From positions 1,674,001 to 1,738,000 of the forward strand of contig NZ_JAKRWF010000001.1 in NCBI RefSeq assembly GCF_022352215.1: 64,000 nt of DNA, read 5' to 3'. The notes beneath the pieces are model-generated. The model did not search any database, was not told the DNA's origin, and saw nothing but the letters and a program-made list of their open reading frames with translations. Shown here one piece after another: positions 1-7,652 of the stretch. Both the position numbers and the translations under genes were made by a program. This DNA comes from Flavihumibacter cheonanensis (GTDB taxonomy: Bacteria > Bacteroidota > Bacteroidia > Chitinophagales > Chitinophagaceae). Within the stretch, counting starts at the first letter, position 1; every line of letters starts with the position of its first letter.

Positions 1-636
1 AAACTGAAGCGTGCCCTGATGGAATTAGGCCCTTCGGGTTTCCCCTTTGAGCAGTTCGTAGCAGAATTACTGACATACAAAGGGTATAAAACTGAAGTTG
101 GCGTAACCATACAGGGGCATTGTGTGAAGCACGAAATAGATGTTATAGCTGAAAAGGATGACCAGCACTTTATGATCGAGTGCAAGTTTCATAATCAACA
201 GGGTTATATATGCGATGTCAAGATTCCCCTGTACATACAATCCCGGTTCCTGGATGTGGAGCGCCAATGGAAACAGATCGACGGGCATGACAAGAAGATC
301 CATCAGGGCTGGGTGGTTACCAACACCCGTTTCTCAGACGATGCCGCACAGTATGGCAGGTGTGTGAACATGAACCTGGTCAGTTGGGATTATCCTAAAA
401 ATAACGGCATAAAAGACTGGATCAACCTGTCTGGACTCCATCCCGTAACAAGTCTTACCACGCTCACCGGAAAGGAAAAGCAAGCGCTGCTCAACAGGAA
501 GATTGTTTTATGTAAGGCCCTGCATCATGGTGAGGGTATTTTGGAAAGCATCGGCGTAAGACCACCCAGGTTGCAAAAGGTATTGGAAGAATGCGCTGCA
601 CTGTGTCAAGCGCTTGAAAAATCATATAGATACTAA
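1..636 (+). CDS. ATP-cone/Mrr-type restriction endonuclease-like protein, 5' end outside window
   Basis: The reading frame is open from base 1 (KLKRAL precedes the first ATG at 19), so the gene probably starts upstream and this is its C-terminal part. The phrase LKRALMELGPSGFPFEQF is typical of Bacteroidota proteins in which an ATP-cone is followed by a Mrr-like PD-(D/E)xK nuclease domain. The nuclease core is visible as EIDVIAEKDDQHFMIECKFH, giving the D and the ExK (ECK) pair. The cellular role is not known; in this context it may be a stress or DNA-processing enzyme. The stop codon lies 10 bases before the ATG of the next gene, so the two are probably co-transcribed. The family call is confident and the function is not. 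Confidence 0.8.
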   Translation, partial: KLKRALMELGPSGFPFEQFVAELLTYKGYKTEVGVTIQGHCVKHEIDVIAEKDDQHFMIECKFHNQQGYICDVKIPLYIQSRFLDVERQWKQIDGHDKKIHQGWVVTNTRFSDDAAQYGRCVNMNLVSWDYPKNNGIKDWINLSGLHPVTSLTTLTGKEKQALLNRKIVLCKALHHGEGILESIGVRPPRLQKVLEECAALCQALEKSYRY

Positions 637-646
637 TACAACAGAT

Positions 647-2023
647 ATGGAAAAATCAGGTTTAAAAATACAATTTTTAGGTGCTGCGCAAACAGTAACC
701 GGCTCCAGGCACCTTGTTTCCGCTTATGGCAAAAACATCCTGGTGGATTGCGGCATGTTCCAGGGACTAAAGGAACTCCGGCTGCTTAACTGGCAACCGC
801 TCTCTTTTCCTGCTAAAGACATTGATATCGTTTTACTGACGCATGGGCATTTAGATCATACCGGTTTCCTCCAGCGTCTCGTAAAGGAAGGCTTTTCAGG
901 TAAGATCATCGCTACGGCCCCTACACTCCAGATCGCGGAAATTATTTTAAAGGACAGCGCAAAAATCCAGGAAGAGGACGCCTTGCGGGCTAATAAGCAT
1001 AAATACACTAAGCATAGCCCCGCTGTTCCGCTTTACGGGCTGCAGGATGTGGACCATACACTGCCGCTTTTTCAGACCGCGCCATTGAACCAGTGGGTGC
1101 CGTTTGGCGAGCAGATTAGTTACAGGTTCAGGTATAATGGACATATCCTGGGAGCAACCTTTATCGAGCTGCGGATCGGGGAGAAAACGATTGTGTTTTC
1201 AGGCGATATCGGCCGCAAACAAGATCCGCTGCTTTTTCCACCGGAAAAACCTGAGAAGGCGGATATCCTGTTTATCGAATCGACCTATGGTGACCGGCTC
1301 CACCCGAAGGAACCGGCAATGGATATTTTAGAACGCATTATCATTCGGGCTGCATTAAAAAAAGGCACCATCGTCATACCAAGTTTTGCTGTTGAGCGCA
1401 CACAGTTGCTGATGTACCTGTTCTGGCAGTTAAAACAAAAAGGAAGATTGCCCGATATACCGATTTACATGGATAGCCCGATGGGCAAAAATGTACTGGA
1501 GGTATTTCACAAAAATGGCACCTGGCATAAGCTGTCTGTCGATGAATGTTCGCAAATGTGCGATACGATCCGGCGTATAACAACGCTGGAAGAAACAAAT
1601 GCACTGATAAACAGCAAGCAGCCGAAAATTGTGATCGCAGGAAGTGGTATGGCAACCGGCGGACGGGTATTGAGCTACTTTGCAAAGTACCTGGGCGATA
1701 CGAATGCCACAGTACTGCTGGTGGGCTACCAGGCAGAGGGAACACGGGGCCGCGCTTTACTGGAGGGTGCAAACGAAATTAAGTTGTATGGCAAATATTT
1801 CGCGGTCCGCGCAGCCATAGAAAACATCGAAGGCTTATCCGGCCATGCTGATCAGCAGGAACTCATTGAGTGGCTGCAAGAGCTGAAGCAACAGCCTCAA
1901 AAGATATTTATCGTACATGGAGAGCCGACATCTGCAAAGGCGCTGAGTGACAAAGTGAAAGAGGTTTACGGATGGGCGTGCGAAATACCCGCATTAAATG
2001 ACACCATAACAATCAATGAATAA
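647..2023 (+). CDS. MBL-fold beta-CASP RNA exonuclease/endonuclease family protein
   Basis: This is a metallo-beta-lactamase fold with a beta-CASP domain, the family of RNA-processing hydrolases that includes RNase J and CPSF73-like proteins. Zinc-binding motif HGHLDH starts at residue 66. Later motifs are GSGMATGG in the beta-CASP part, GLSGHADQQEL and the C-terminal VHGE. The length of 458 residues fits the family. An in-frame TTG at 614 would overlap the previous gene, but the ATG at 647 directly precedes the conserved LKIQFLGAAQTVTGS start, so I chose it. The stop is followed without a gap by the ATG of the phosphorylase gene, indicating an operon. It probably cleaves RNA in the cytoplasm; the true substrate is unknown. 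Confidence 0.9.
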   Translation: MEKSGLKIQFLGAAQTVTGSRHLVSAYGKNILVDCGMFQGLKELRLLNWQPLSFPAKDIDIVLLTHGHLDHTGFLQRLVKEGFSGKIIATAPTLQIAEIILKDSAKIQEEDALRANKHKYTKHSPAVPLYGLQDVDHTLPLFQTAPLNQWVPFGEQISYRFRYNGHILGATFIELRIGEKTIVFSGDIGRKQDPLLFPPEKPEKADILFIESTYGDRLHPKEPAMDILERIIIRAALKKGTIVIPSFAVERTQLLMYLFWQLKQKGRLPDIPIYMDSPMGKNVLEVFHKNGTWHKLSVDECSQMCDTIRRITTLEETNALINSKQPKIVIAGSGMATGGRVLSYFAKYLGDTNATVLLVGYQAEGTRGRALLEGANEIKLYGKYFAVRAAIENIEGLSGHADQQELIEWLQELKQQPQKIFIVHGEPTSAKALSDKVKEVYGWACEIPALNDTITINE

Positions 2024-3529
2024 ATGGAACATCATCATTCCTACAACACGTTAAGGGTTAAATCTATCGGTATTGATACGTACCGGGAGAACATTGTCTA
2101 CATGCGTGCTGATTGCCACATATGCCAATCAGAGGGCTTTACAGCACTCACCCGCATAGTGATACACCACCATGAAAAAACCATTGTAGCAACCCTCAAC
2201 GTGGTTCACTCAGATCTGCTTGCCGTGGATGAAGCGGCATTGTCAATGGAAGCCATGAAAAGGCTGGACGTTGTTGATGGGGACTGCCTCACGTTCTCCC
2301 ACCTGGAGAACATCAATTCCCTGAGCTATGTACGGGCGAAAATGTATCACGATCAACTGACGGAGCAACAGTTCAATGAGATCATGAAGGATATCGTTGC
2401 AGGGAAATATTCTAACATTGAACTGGCTGCATTTATTTCAGCCTGTTCTGACGATAACCTTTCAGTACCTGAGATCATCGGGCTTACAAAGGCCATGATC
2501 AATGCAGGACAAAGCATCTCCTGGGAAAAATCCGTGGTACTGGACAAGCACTGCGTGGGCGGACTGCCCGGTAACCGTACCACACCTATTGTTGTCAGCA
2601 TTGTTGCCGCAGCCGGGCTGACGATTCCAAAAACCTCATCAAGGGCCATTACTTCCCCCGCAGGAACTGCCGACACGATGGAAGTGATAGCACCGGTTGA
2701 TCTGGATATGGATGAGATCAAAAAAGTCGTTGAAAAAGAAAATGGCTGTATTGTGTGGGGCGGTGCTGTAAAACTAAGCCCCGCAGATGACATATTGATT
2801 TCAGTGGAGAAATCGCTGGACGTAGACAGCCAGGGGCAGATGATTGCCTCCGTACTGTCAAAAAAATCGGCAGCCGGTGCCACGCATGTAGTCATAGATC
2901 TCCCGGTAGGTAAAACAGCCAAAGTACGCACGCATGAAATCGCCCTCCAACTGCAACATGATTTTGAATCGGTGGCACAGGCCATTGGCCTGCAATTACA
3001 GGTCATTATCACCGATGGACAACAGCCGGTAGGAAGAGGTATTGGTCCTGCATTGGAGGCAATGGATGTGCTGGCTGTTTTGCGCAACGAGAAAACGGCT
3101 CCAACGGATTTGAAGGAAAGGGCTATTACGCTTGCAGGTGCGCTCCTGGAATTATCAGGCAAATATGCACCCGGAACCGGTAACAATATGGCCAGAAGCA
3201 TTCTTGAAACCGGAAGCGCCTGGGCAAAATTCCAGGCCATTTGTCAAAGTCAGGGCGGTTTCAGGGAACCTGCATTTGCACCCTACCATTTTGAAGTCTG
3301 CGCGGACAAGGAGGGCGTTGTTACCGCAATAGACAATCGTAAACTGGCGCGGGTAGCGAAGCTGGCAGGAGCGCCGCAGTCGGCCTCAGCCGGCATCCTG
3401 TTCAATGCGCCCCTCGGCAAAAAGGTGAGCGTGGGCGACACGCTGTTTACCCTGTACGCCCATACAAAAGGAGAACTGGAGTACGCCCTTACTTATTTGA
3501 AAACGGATAACATCATTACTATCGAATAA
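2024..3529 (+). CDS. AMP phosphorylase / thymidine phosphorylase family protein
   Basis: This 501-residue protein belongs to the nucleoside/nucleotide phosphorylase family. The motif DKHCVGGLPGNRTT from residue 174 and the SSRAITSPAGTADTMEV segment match the archaeal AMP phosphorylase branch more than E. coli DeoA, as does the N-terminal extension of about 90 residues. The known AMP phosphorylases convert NMP plus phosphate to base and ribose 1,5-bisphosphate. Its start abuts the stop of the beta-CASP gene, and a PRPP synthetase-like gene lies just downstream. This suggests nucleotide breakdown coupled to sugar-phosphate salvage, which is an inference. Substrate (AMP, thymidine or other) cannot be told from the sequence. 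Confidence 0.88.
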   Translation: MEHHHSYNTLRVKSIGIDTYRENIVYMRADCHICQSEGFTALTRIVIHHHEKTIVATLNVVHSDLLAVDEAALSMEAMKRLDVVDGDCLTFSHLENINSLSYVRAKMYHDQLTEQQFNEIMKDIVAGKYSNIELAAFISACSDDNLSVPEIIGLTKAMINAGQSISWEKSVVLDKHCVGGLPGNRTTPIVVSIVAAAGLTIPKTSSRAITSPAGTADTMEVIAPVDLDMDEIKKVVEKENGCIVWGGAVKLSPADDILISVEKSLDVDSQGQMIASVLSKKSAAGATHVVIDLPVGKTAKVRTHEIALQLQHDFESVAQAIGLQLQVIITDGQQPVGRGIGPALEAMDVLAVLRNEKTAPTDLKERAITLAGALLELSGKYAPGTGNNMARSILETGSAWAKFQAICQSQGGFREPAFAPYHFEVCADKEGVVTAIDNRKLARVAKLAGAPQSASAGILFNAPLGKKVSVGDTLFTLYAHTKGELEYALTYLKTDNIITIE

Positions 3530-3542
3530 AAAAATCAAAACA

Positions 3543-4298
3543 ATGGAAACAACATTTAAAGATAAAGTAGCCATAGTGACCGGGGGAAGCTTTGGCATTG
3601 GCAGGTCAGCCGCCATAGGTTTTGCCAAACGGGGAGCCAAAGTAGTTATTGCCGACTGGGTGGAAGATACTGAAACACTCCATCTTATTCAGGCTTTAGG
3701 AGGTGAAGCCCTGTTTGTAAAATGCGACGTATCCAGCACCGAAGAGGTCAGGGAAATGGTGGCTACAACAATTAAAGCCTTTGGCCGCCTGGATTACGCT
3801 TTCAACAATGCCGGTATTGAAGGGGTTACTGCCATCACCCATGAATGCACGGAAGAGAACTGGGAAAAAACCATCGGGATCAACCTGAAAGGTGTCTGGC
3901 TTTGCATGAAATATGAGATACAGGAAATGCTGAAGCAGGGAAAAGGCGCTATCGTGAACAATGCTTCCATCGCTGGGCTGGGCGGATTCCCCGGATCTCC
4001 CGCTTACGTGGCAAGTAAACACGGCGTACTCGGTCTGACCAGGACTGCTGCGCTGGAATATGCCAAATCAGGTATCCGGGTAAATGCAGTTTGTCCGGGA
4101 GTTATTCAAACCCCGATGATCGACCGTTTTACCGGAGCGGATCAGGAAACCGTGAAGCAGTTTGAAAGCATGGAACCGATAGGCAGAATGGGACAGCCGG
4201 AAGAAGTGGCCGAGGCCGCTATCTGGCTGTGTGCTGATGCCGCTTCCTTTGTGACCGGCAACGCTATGACCGTTGATGGCGGTTGGGGCGCTCAGTAA
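3543..4298 (+). CDS. SDR family oxidoreductase (classical, FabG-like)
   Basis: A complete classical short-chain dehydrogenase/reductase of 251 residues. The Rossmann cofactor motif TGGSFGIG is at residues 13-20, NNAG at 88-91, catalytic Ser142, Tyr155 and Lys159 (PAYVASK), and the C-terminal VDGGW typical of FabG and glucose-dehydrogenase-like members. It reduces or oxidises a carbonyl/alcohol with NAD(P)(H) in the cytoplasm; the substrate is unknown. It follows the phosphorylase gene by 13 bases, so it is likely in the same transcript. It should not be confused with the second, truncated SDR at 7653. Confidence 0.92.
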   Translation: METTFKDKVAIVTGGSFGIGRSAAIGFAKRGAKVVIADWVEDTETLHLIQALGGEALFVKCDVSSTEEVREMVATTIKAFGRLDYAFNNAGIEGVTAITHECTEENWEKTIGINLKGVWLCMKYEIQEMLKQGKGAIVNNASIAGLGGFPGSPAYVASKHGVLGLTRTAALEYAKSGIRVNAVCPGVIQTPMIDRFTGADQETVKQFESMEPIGRMGQPEEVAEAAIWLCADAASFVTGNAMTVDGGWGAQ

Positions 4299-4380
4299 CA
4301 CAGCGGTTAACCTGAACTGTTGACCAGCACAGCATACTGTTATAGAAAATGATCTTTATTTTTTTAAAACTATTGAGTCA

Positions 4381-5271
4381 ATGAAACCCATAGTATTTGC
4401 CCTACCGGGAAACGAAACGTTTGCACAGCAACTTGCTACAGCTTTAGAAGCTGATACCGGGGAAACCACCATACGCAATTTCCCTGACGGCGAAACATAC
4501 GTCCGCGTATTGACCGACGTAAGTGGCAGGGAGGTGATCTTGGTCTGTACGCTTGATCACCCTGATGGCAAATTGCTGCCATTATATTTTCTTTCTCATA
4601 CGCTAAAATCGCTGGGCGCAAAATGCACCTGTATTGTAGCCCCGTATCTTGCCTACATGCGGCAGGATAAGGTCTTCCATCCAGGGGAGGGAATAACCTC
4701 AGCATATTTTGCCAAACTGATTTCTGGTTTTGCAGAAAGACTTTTTACAATTGATCCGCATTTACACCGGAGATCTTCAATGGCCGAAATTTATTCGGTT
4801 CCCTGCATGGTACTGCACGCATCAACTCTTATTTCGGATTATATCCGCGATCATATCGGCAATCCCCTGTTGATAGGGCCTGATAGTGAAAGCGAGCAAT
4901 GGGTTTCGCAGGTCGCTAAAGATGCCAATGCTCCTTACATAGTGCTGGAAAAAGTAAGAAAGGGGGATACGGAAGTAAATGTAACCGTTCCGCAGGTTGA
5001 AAAATACAAGGATCACACCCCGGTATTGGTGGATGATATCATTTCCACTGCACGTACCATGATAGAAACGGTGAATCACCTGAAAAAAGCAGGAATGAAG
5101 CCGCCGGTCTGTATTGGTGTACATGCCGTTTTTGCCGGTAACGCTTACCAGGAACTCCAAAATGCCGGAGTAGACAGCATTATTACCTGTAATACTATTG
5201 CGCATGCCTCCAATGCACTGGATGTAACAGCACTAATGGCTGCTTCCGTAAACAAGATTTTCCTTTCGTAA
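4381..5271 (+). CDS. ribose-phosphate pyrophosphokinase (PRPP synthetase) family protein
   Basis: The family makes PRPP from ribose 5-phosphate and ATP. Visible signatures are FPDGETYVR (residues 34-42), PYLAYMRQDK (88-97), TIDPHLHR (123-130) and the PRPP loop VDDIISTART (217-226). In housekeeping Prs the loop usually reads DDxIDTGGT, so the TART version marks this as a divergent paralogue. At 296 residues it is slightly shorter than the usual 310-320. It follows the SDR by 82 bases and sits near an AMP phosphorylase-like gene, which suggests a role in nucleotide or sugar-phosphate salvage, not general PRPP supply. Whether it uses ribose 5-phosphate is not shown. Confidence 0.85.
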   Translation: MKPIVFALPGNETFAQQLATALEADTGETTIRNFPDGETYVRVLTDVSGREVILVCTLDHPDGKLLPLYFLSHTLKSLGAKCTCIVAPYLAYMRQDKVFHPGEGITSAYFAKLISGFAERLFTIDPHLHRRSSMAEIYSVPCMVLHASTLISDYIRDHIGNPLLIGPDSESEQWVSQVAKDANAPYIVLEKVRKGDTEVNVTVPQVEKYKDHTPVLVDDIISTARTMIETVNHLKKAGMKPPVCIGVHAVFAGNAYQELQNAGVDSIITCNTIAHASNALDVTALMAASVNKIFLS

Positions 5272-5276
5272 CTTTG
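5269..5276 (+). promoter_or_regulatory. TAnnTTTG-type -7 promoter element (TAACTTTG)
   Basis: TAACTTTG matches the Bacteroidota -7 consensus TAnnTTTG. It overlaps the stop codon of the pyrophosphokinase gene and lies 25-50 bases before the two possible ATG starts of the HMA-AraC gene. A clear -33 TTTG was not seen. Its position argues against the TTG at 5274 as a start, because that codon lies inside the element. Confidence 0.45.
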
Positions 5277-5300
5277 GCAAGGATAATCGTAACAAATTCA

Positions 5301-5888
5301 ATGTCTGTAAATGAACCCTTTAGTATGGTTACCTTATTTATCAAGAACATGGTTTGCGACCGCTGTGTACTGGTCGTAGCCGGTGAGTTAAAGAAAATTG
5401 GCATAAATGCCCAAAAAATCACGTTGGGAGAAGTGACCCTTGAAAAGGAACTTACGGCCGATCAAAAGGAGCAGCTTGATCAAGCTTTGCTTGACCTGGG
5501 GTTTGAACCTATAGACAGTAAGAAGGGACGCATCATTGAAAAAATAAAAACGGTGATCATAAACATGGTACATCATAGCGACCATGATGAAAAAACCAAT
5601 TTATCCGATTTATTAAGCAAAGCGTTGCATCATGATTACAATTACCTGTCCAATCTGTTTTCGGAAGTGGAAGGTATCACTATTGAAAAATACTTTATCG
5701 CTCAAAAAATTGAGAAGGTTAAAGAATTACTGGTGTACGACGAGCTTTCATTAAGTGAAATTGCTTTGCGTATGCATTACTCCAGTGTTGCCTATCTGAG
5801 TAACCAATTCAAAAAAGTTACCGGTCTTACGCCAAGCCATTTCAGACAAATCAGGGAAGAAAAGCGGAAACCGTTGGATAAAGTCTAA
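5301..5888 (+). CDS. AraC-family regulator with N-terminal HMA-like metal-binding domain
   Basis: The N-terminal part is a heavy-metal-associated-like domain with MVCDRC (Cys19 and Cys22 from the ATG at 5301). The C-terminal 90 residues are an AraC helix-turn-helix (EIALRMHYSSVAYLSNQFKKVTGLTPSHFRQIR). It is likely a metal-responsive transcription factor, with the Cys pair as a possible Cu or Ag sensor; that is inference from domain order and from the copper genes downstream. A promoter-like TAACTTTG at 5269 favours ATG 5301 or the later ATG 5325, where homologues seem to begin, over the TTG at 5274. The last 20 residues resemble the relic at 7392. Confidence 0.85.
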   Translation: MSVNEPFSMVTLFIKNMVCDRCVLVVAGELKKIGINAQKITLGEVTLEKELTADQKEQLDQALLDLGFEPIDSKKGRIIEKIKTVIINMVHHSDHDEKTNLSDLLSKALHHDYNYLSNLFSEVEGITIEKYFIAQKIEKVKELLVYDELSLSEIALRMHYSSVAYLSNQFKKVTGLTPSHFRQIREEKRKPLDKV

Positions 5889-6125
5889 TTTTATAGGCTA
5901 AACCAAATTGGTGTTACGAAGTAGCGGCCTTCCGCAAATGACAAAAGCAAAAGATGGACTGGTGTTTCTTCCCTTGTTTTTCTCCTATCTCCACCGCCAA
6001 TCAAAGGATTGTTTTGCAGGATCTGTTACCTGGCTATATCTAAAAAGCTGGATGTAAAAATGTGGAAGAAACACGCTATTTTAATGCCCTGTTCGGTACC
6101 GTAAAACTCATTAAAGCCATCAAAG

Positions 6126-7382
6126 ATGAATAGCCATCTTCATTCAATCATCCAACAGTATAAAGCTGACAGGGAATCAGTTTATAATACCTGGTTTACT
6201 AATAACGAAGAACGTTTGAAAGCATTCCGCTCCATCCGCAGAGGCGTACAGCAGATAGTGGATGATATTAAAAACAAGAAATTCGGAAATGATTTTAAAG
6301 GATCTTCTCTCGAATTTGTGCTCACCTGTATCACCGAACAAAAGCAGGTGTTTGAGGGAGCTGCGCACCCCTTCTATTGGAAACCCAAGCTGAGAATCCC
6401 CGACATTTACGAAAATGAAACAAATAAGCAGCACTTTGGCCAGTTCCTTGAAAATTGCCTGAATGCAAAAGCAGAGGCGCAAATCATTAAAGAAATTATC
6501 CGGCTGGACAGCTACAAGATAAAAGGACTGGGGCCTGCCGTGTCGAACATTCTTTATTTTCTGCATCCCACCATTGTACCACCCTTTAATACAGCTATCC
6601 TGAATGGATTCAATTATCTGTTCAAAGACAGGAAGAAATTAGGAAGTTGGAGCGAGTATCTGGCGCTGCGGGAAGTGTTGATCGATACCAATAAGCAATA
6701 CCGCTCGGAACTTTCGCTGGATTTGGGAGCGATTGCAGGATTGCTTTTTGAAATAGGCACCCAAAAAATCATATTGGGTACAGATGAATATTTATCAGAA
6801 CCAGAGAGAAAGAAATTGGAAAAGCTGATTGAAAAAAGGCGAGAAGAAGTAGAACATGAAAAAGAGGAAGAGGATCTGCATACAGAAATGCAGTATCACT
6901 TACTAAAAATTGGTCACGCTTTGGGGTATGATGTCATTGCGGCTTCCAATGACCGCTCCAAATCACATTGCGGCAACAATTTTTCGTTTATTTGTTTGCA
7001 CGCATTTCCGGAGATTGATTTAGACCGGGAAACATTGAATACCGTAAAACTGATTGATGTATTATGGTTTCAAAAAGCAACCAATAATGTCATTGCGGCC
7101 TTTGAGGTGGAAAAAAGTACCAGCATCTATTCGGGTATCTTACGGCTTACAGATTTGAGTTACACGATCGCCGATGATGACGAAGTCTTTTATCTGATCG
7201 TACCTGATAAAAGAGAAAAGGACGTGGTGGGGCAATTGTCACGGCCGGCCATAAAACAGAACAAGGTAATGATCAAGTATATTCTTTTTTCCGATTTGCG
7301 CCAACATTGCGACGCCCTCTGCAAATTTGGCGACAGCCACCTGATCATGGAAAAAATTGCAAGAAACGTGGCAACCAGGTAA
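6126..7382 (+). CDS. putative nuclease (restriction-endonuclease-like), function unknown
   Basis: A 418-residue protein in two parts. The N-terminal half contains a helix-hairpin-like phrase, [17 protein letters not shown], near residues 138-154. A charged linker rich in E and K (about 220-250) follows. The C-terminal half has KLIDVLWF...[20 protein letters not shown], where the Asp and the ExE/K spacing look like a PD-(D/E)xK nuclease core. I recognise the C-terminal pattern from uncharacterised restriction-like proteins but no named enzyme. No methyltransferase is adjacent. It is flanked by AraC sequence on both sides (intact gene before, relic after), so it may be an insertion. Confidence 0.6.
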   Translation: MNSHLHSIIQQYKADRESVYNTWFTNNEERLKAFRSIRRGVQQIVDDIKNKKFGNDFKGSSLEFVLTCITEQKQVFEGAAHPFYWKPKLRIPDIYENETNKQHFGQFLENCLNAKAEAQIIKEIIRLDSYKIKGLGPAVSNILYFLHPTIVPPFNTAILNGFNYLFKDRKKLGSWSEYLALREVLIDTNKQYRSELSLDLGAIAGLLFEIGTQKIILGTDEYLSEPERKKLEKLIEKRREEVEHEKEEEDLHTEMQYHLLKIGHALGYDVIAASNDRSKSHCGNNFSFICLHAFPEIDLDRETLNTVKLIDVLWFQKATNNVIAAFEVEKSTSIYSGILRLTDLSYTIADDDEVFYLIVPDKREKDVVGQLSRPAIKQNKVMIKYILFSDLRQHCDALCKFGDSHLIMEKIARNVATR

Positions 7383-7391
7383 GCCTGCTCT

Positions 7392-7460
7392 ACACCCAAT
7401 CATTGTAAACAAATCAGGGAAGATAAACGCAAACCACCGGATCGGGTATGGTACGCTTAA
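7392..7460 (+). pseudogene. relic of an AraC-family regulator C-terminus
   Basis: Twenty-two codons plus a stop read TPNHCKQIREDKRKPPDRVW and two more residues. This is clearly homologous to the C-terminal TPSHFRQIREEKRKPLDKV of the intact HMA-AraC gene ending at 5888. There is no open frame upstream, since the stop codon of the nuclease-like gene is 10 bases away. The rest of this regulator has been lost or was displaced when the nuclease-like gene arrived. It lies upstream of the SDR fusion gene, where an AraC partner would be expected. Confidence 0.7.
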
Positions 7461-7568
7461 AGTCAGTTCCTGAATAATCCCTGTACCCTTGTGTCACTGT
7501 GGTTTATTGGTAAAGCGCTTTAACCATCCTGCCGGGCCGGTTAAATCAAAAATTTACATGTCAAACGA

Positions 7569-7599
7569 TTTGGATACAACTAAAAGCAGTTTGGATACA
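7569..7599 (+). promoter_or_regulatory. direct-repeat operator, 2 x TTTGGATACA at 21-bp spacing
   Basis: TTTGGATACA occurs at 7569-7578 and again at 7590-7599, start to start 21 bases, about two helical turns. It lies 54 bases before the ATG of the SDR fusion gene. Tandem sites on one helix face are typical of AraC-family binding. The obvious partner regulator nearby (relic at 7392-7460) is dead, so the site may be orphaned or read by another AraC protein. Confidence 0.5.
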
Positions 7600-7652
7600 T
7601 GCAAGTCCTGATTTGATGGCAATTTTGCAGAGTAAAACTTAAACAGTACATT

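Noticed and set aside
1374-1772. Open frame of 132 codons antisense to the MBL gene
   Set aside because: No domain, Pro/Leu/Ser-rich composition typical of shadow frames, fully inside a confident gene.
2353-3240. Long open frame (295 codons) antisense to the phosphorylase gene
   Set aside because: The opposite strand encodes a clear family member with full motifs; the antisense protein has no recognisable pattern and is a by-product of codon bias.
4381-5271. Housekeeping prs gene
   Set aside because: The PRPP loop departs from the usual TGGT pattern and the context is not that of a housekeeping gene, so I named only the family.
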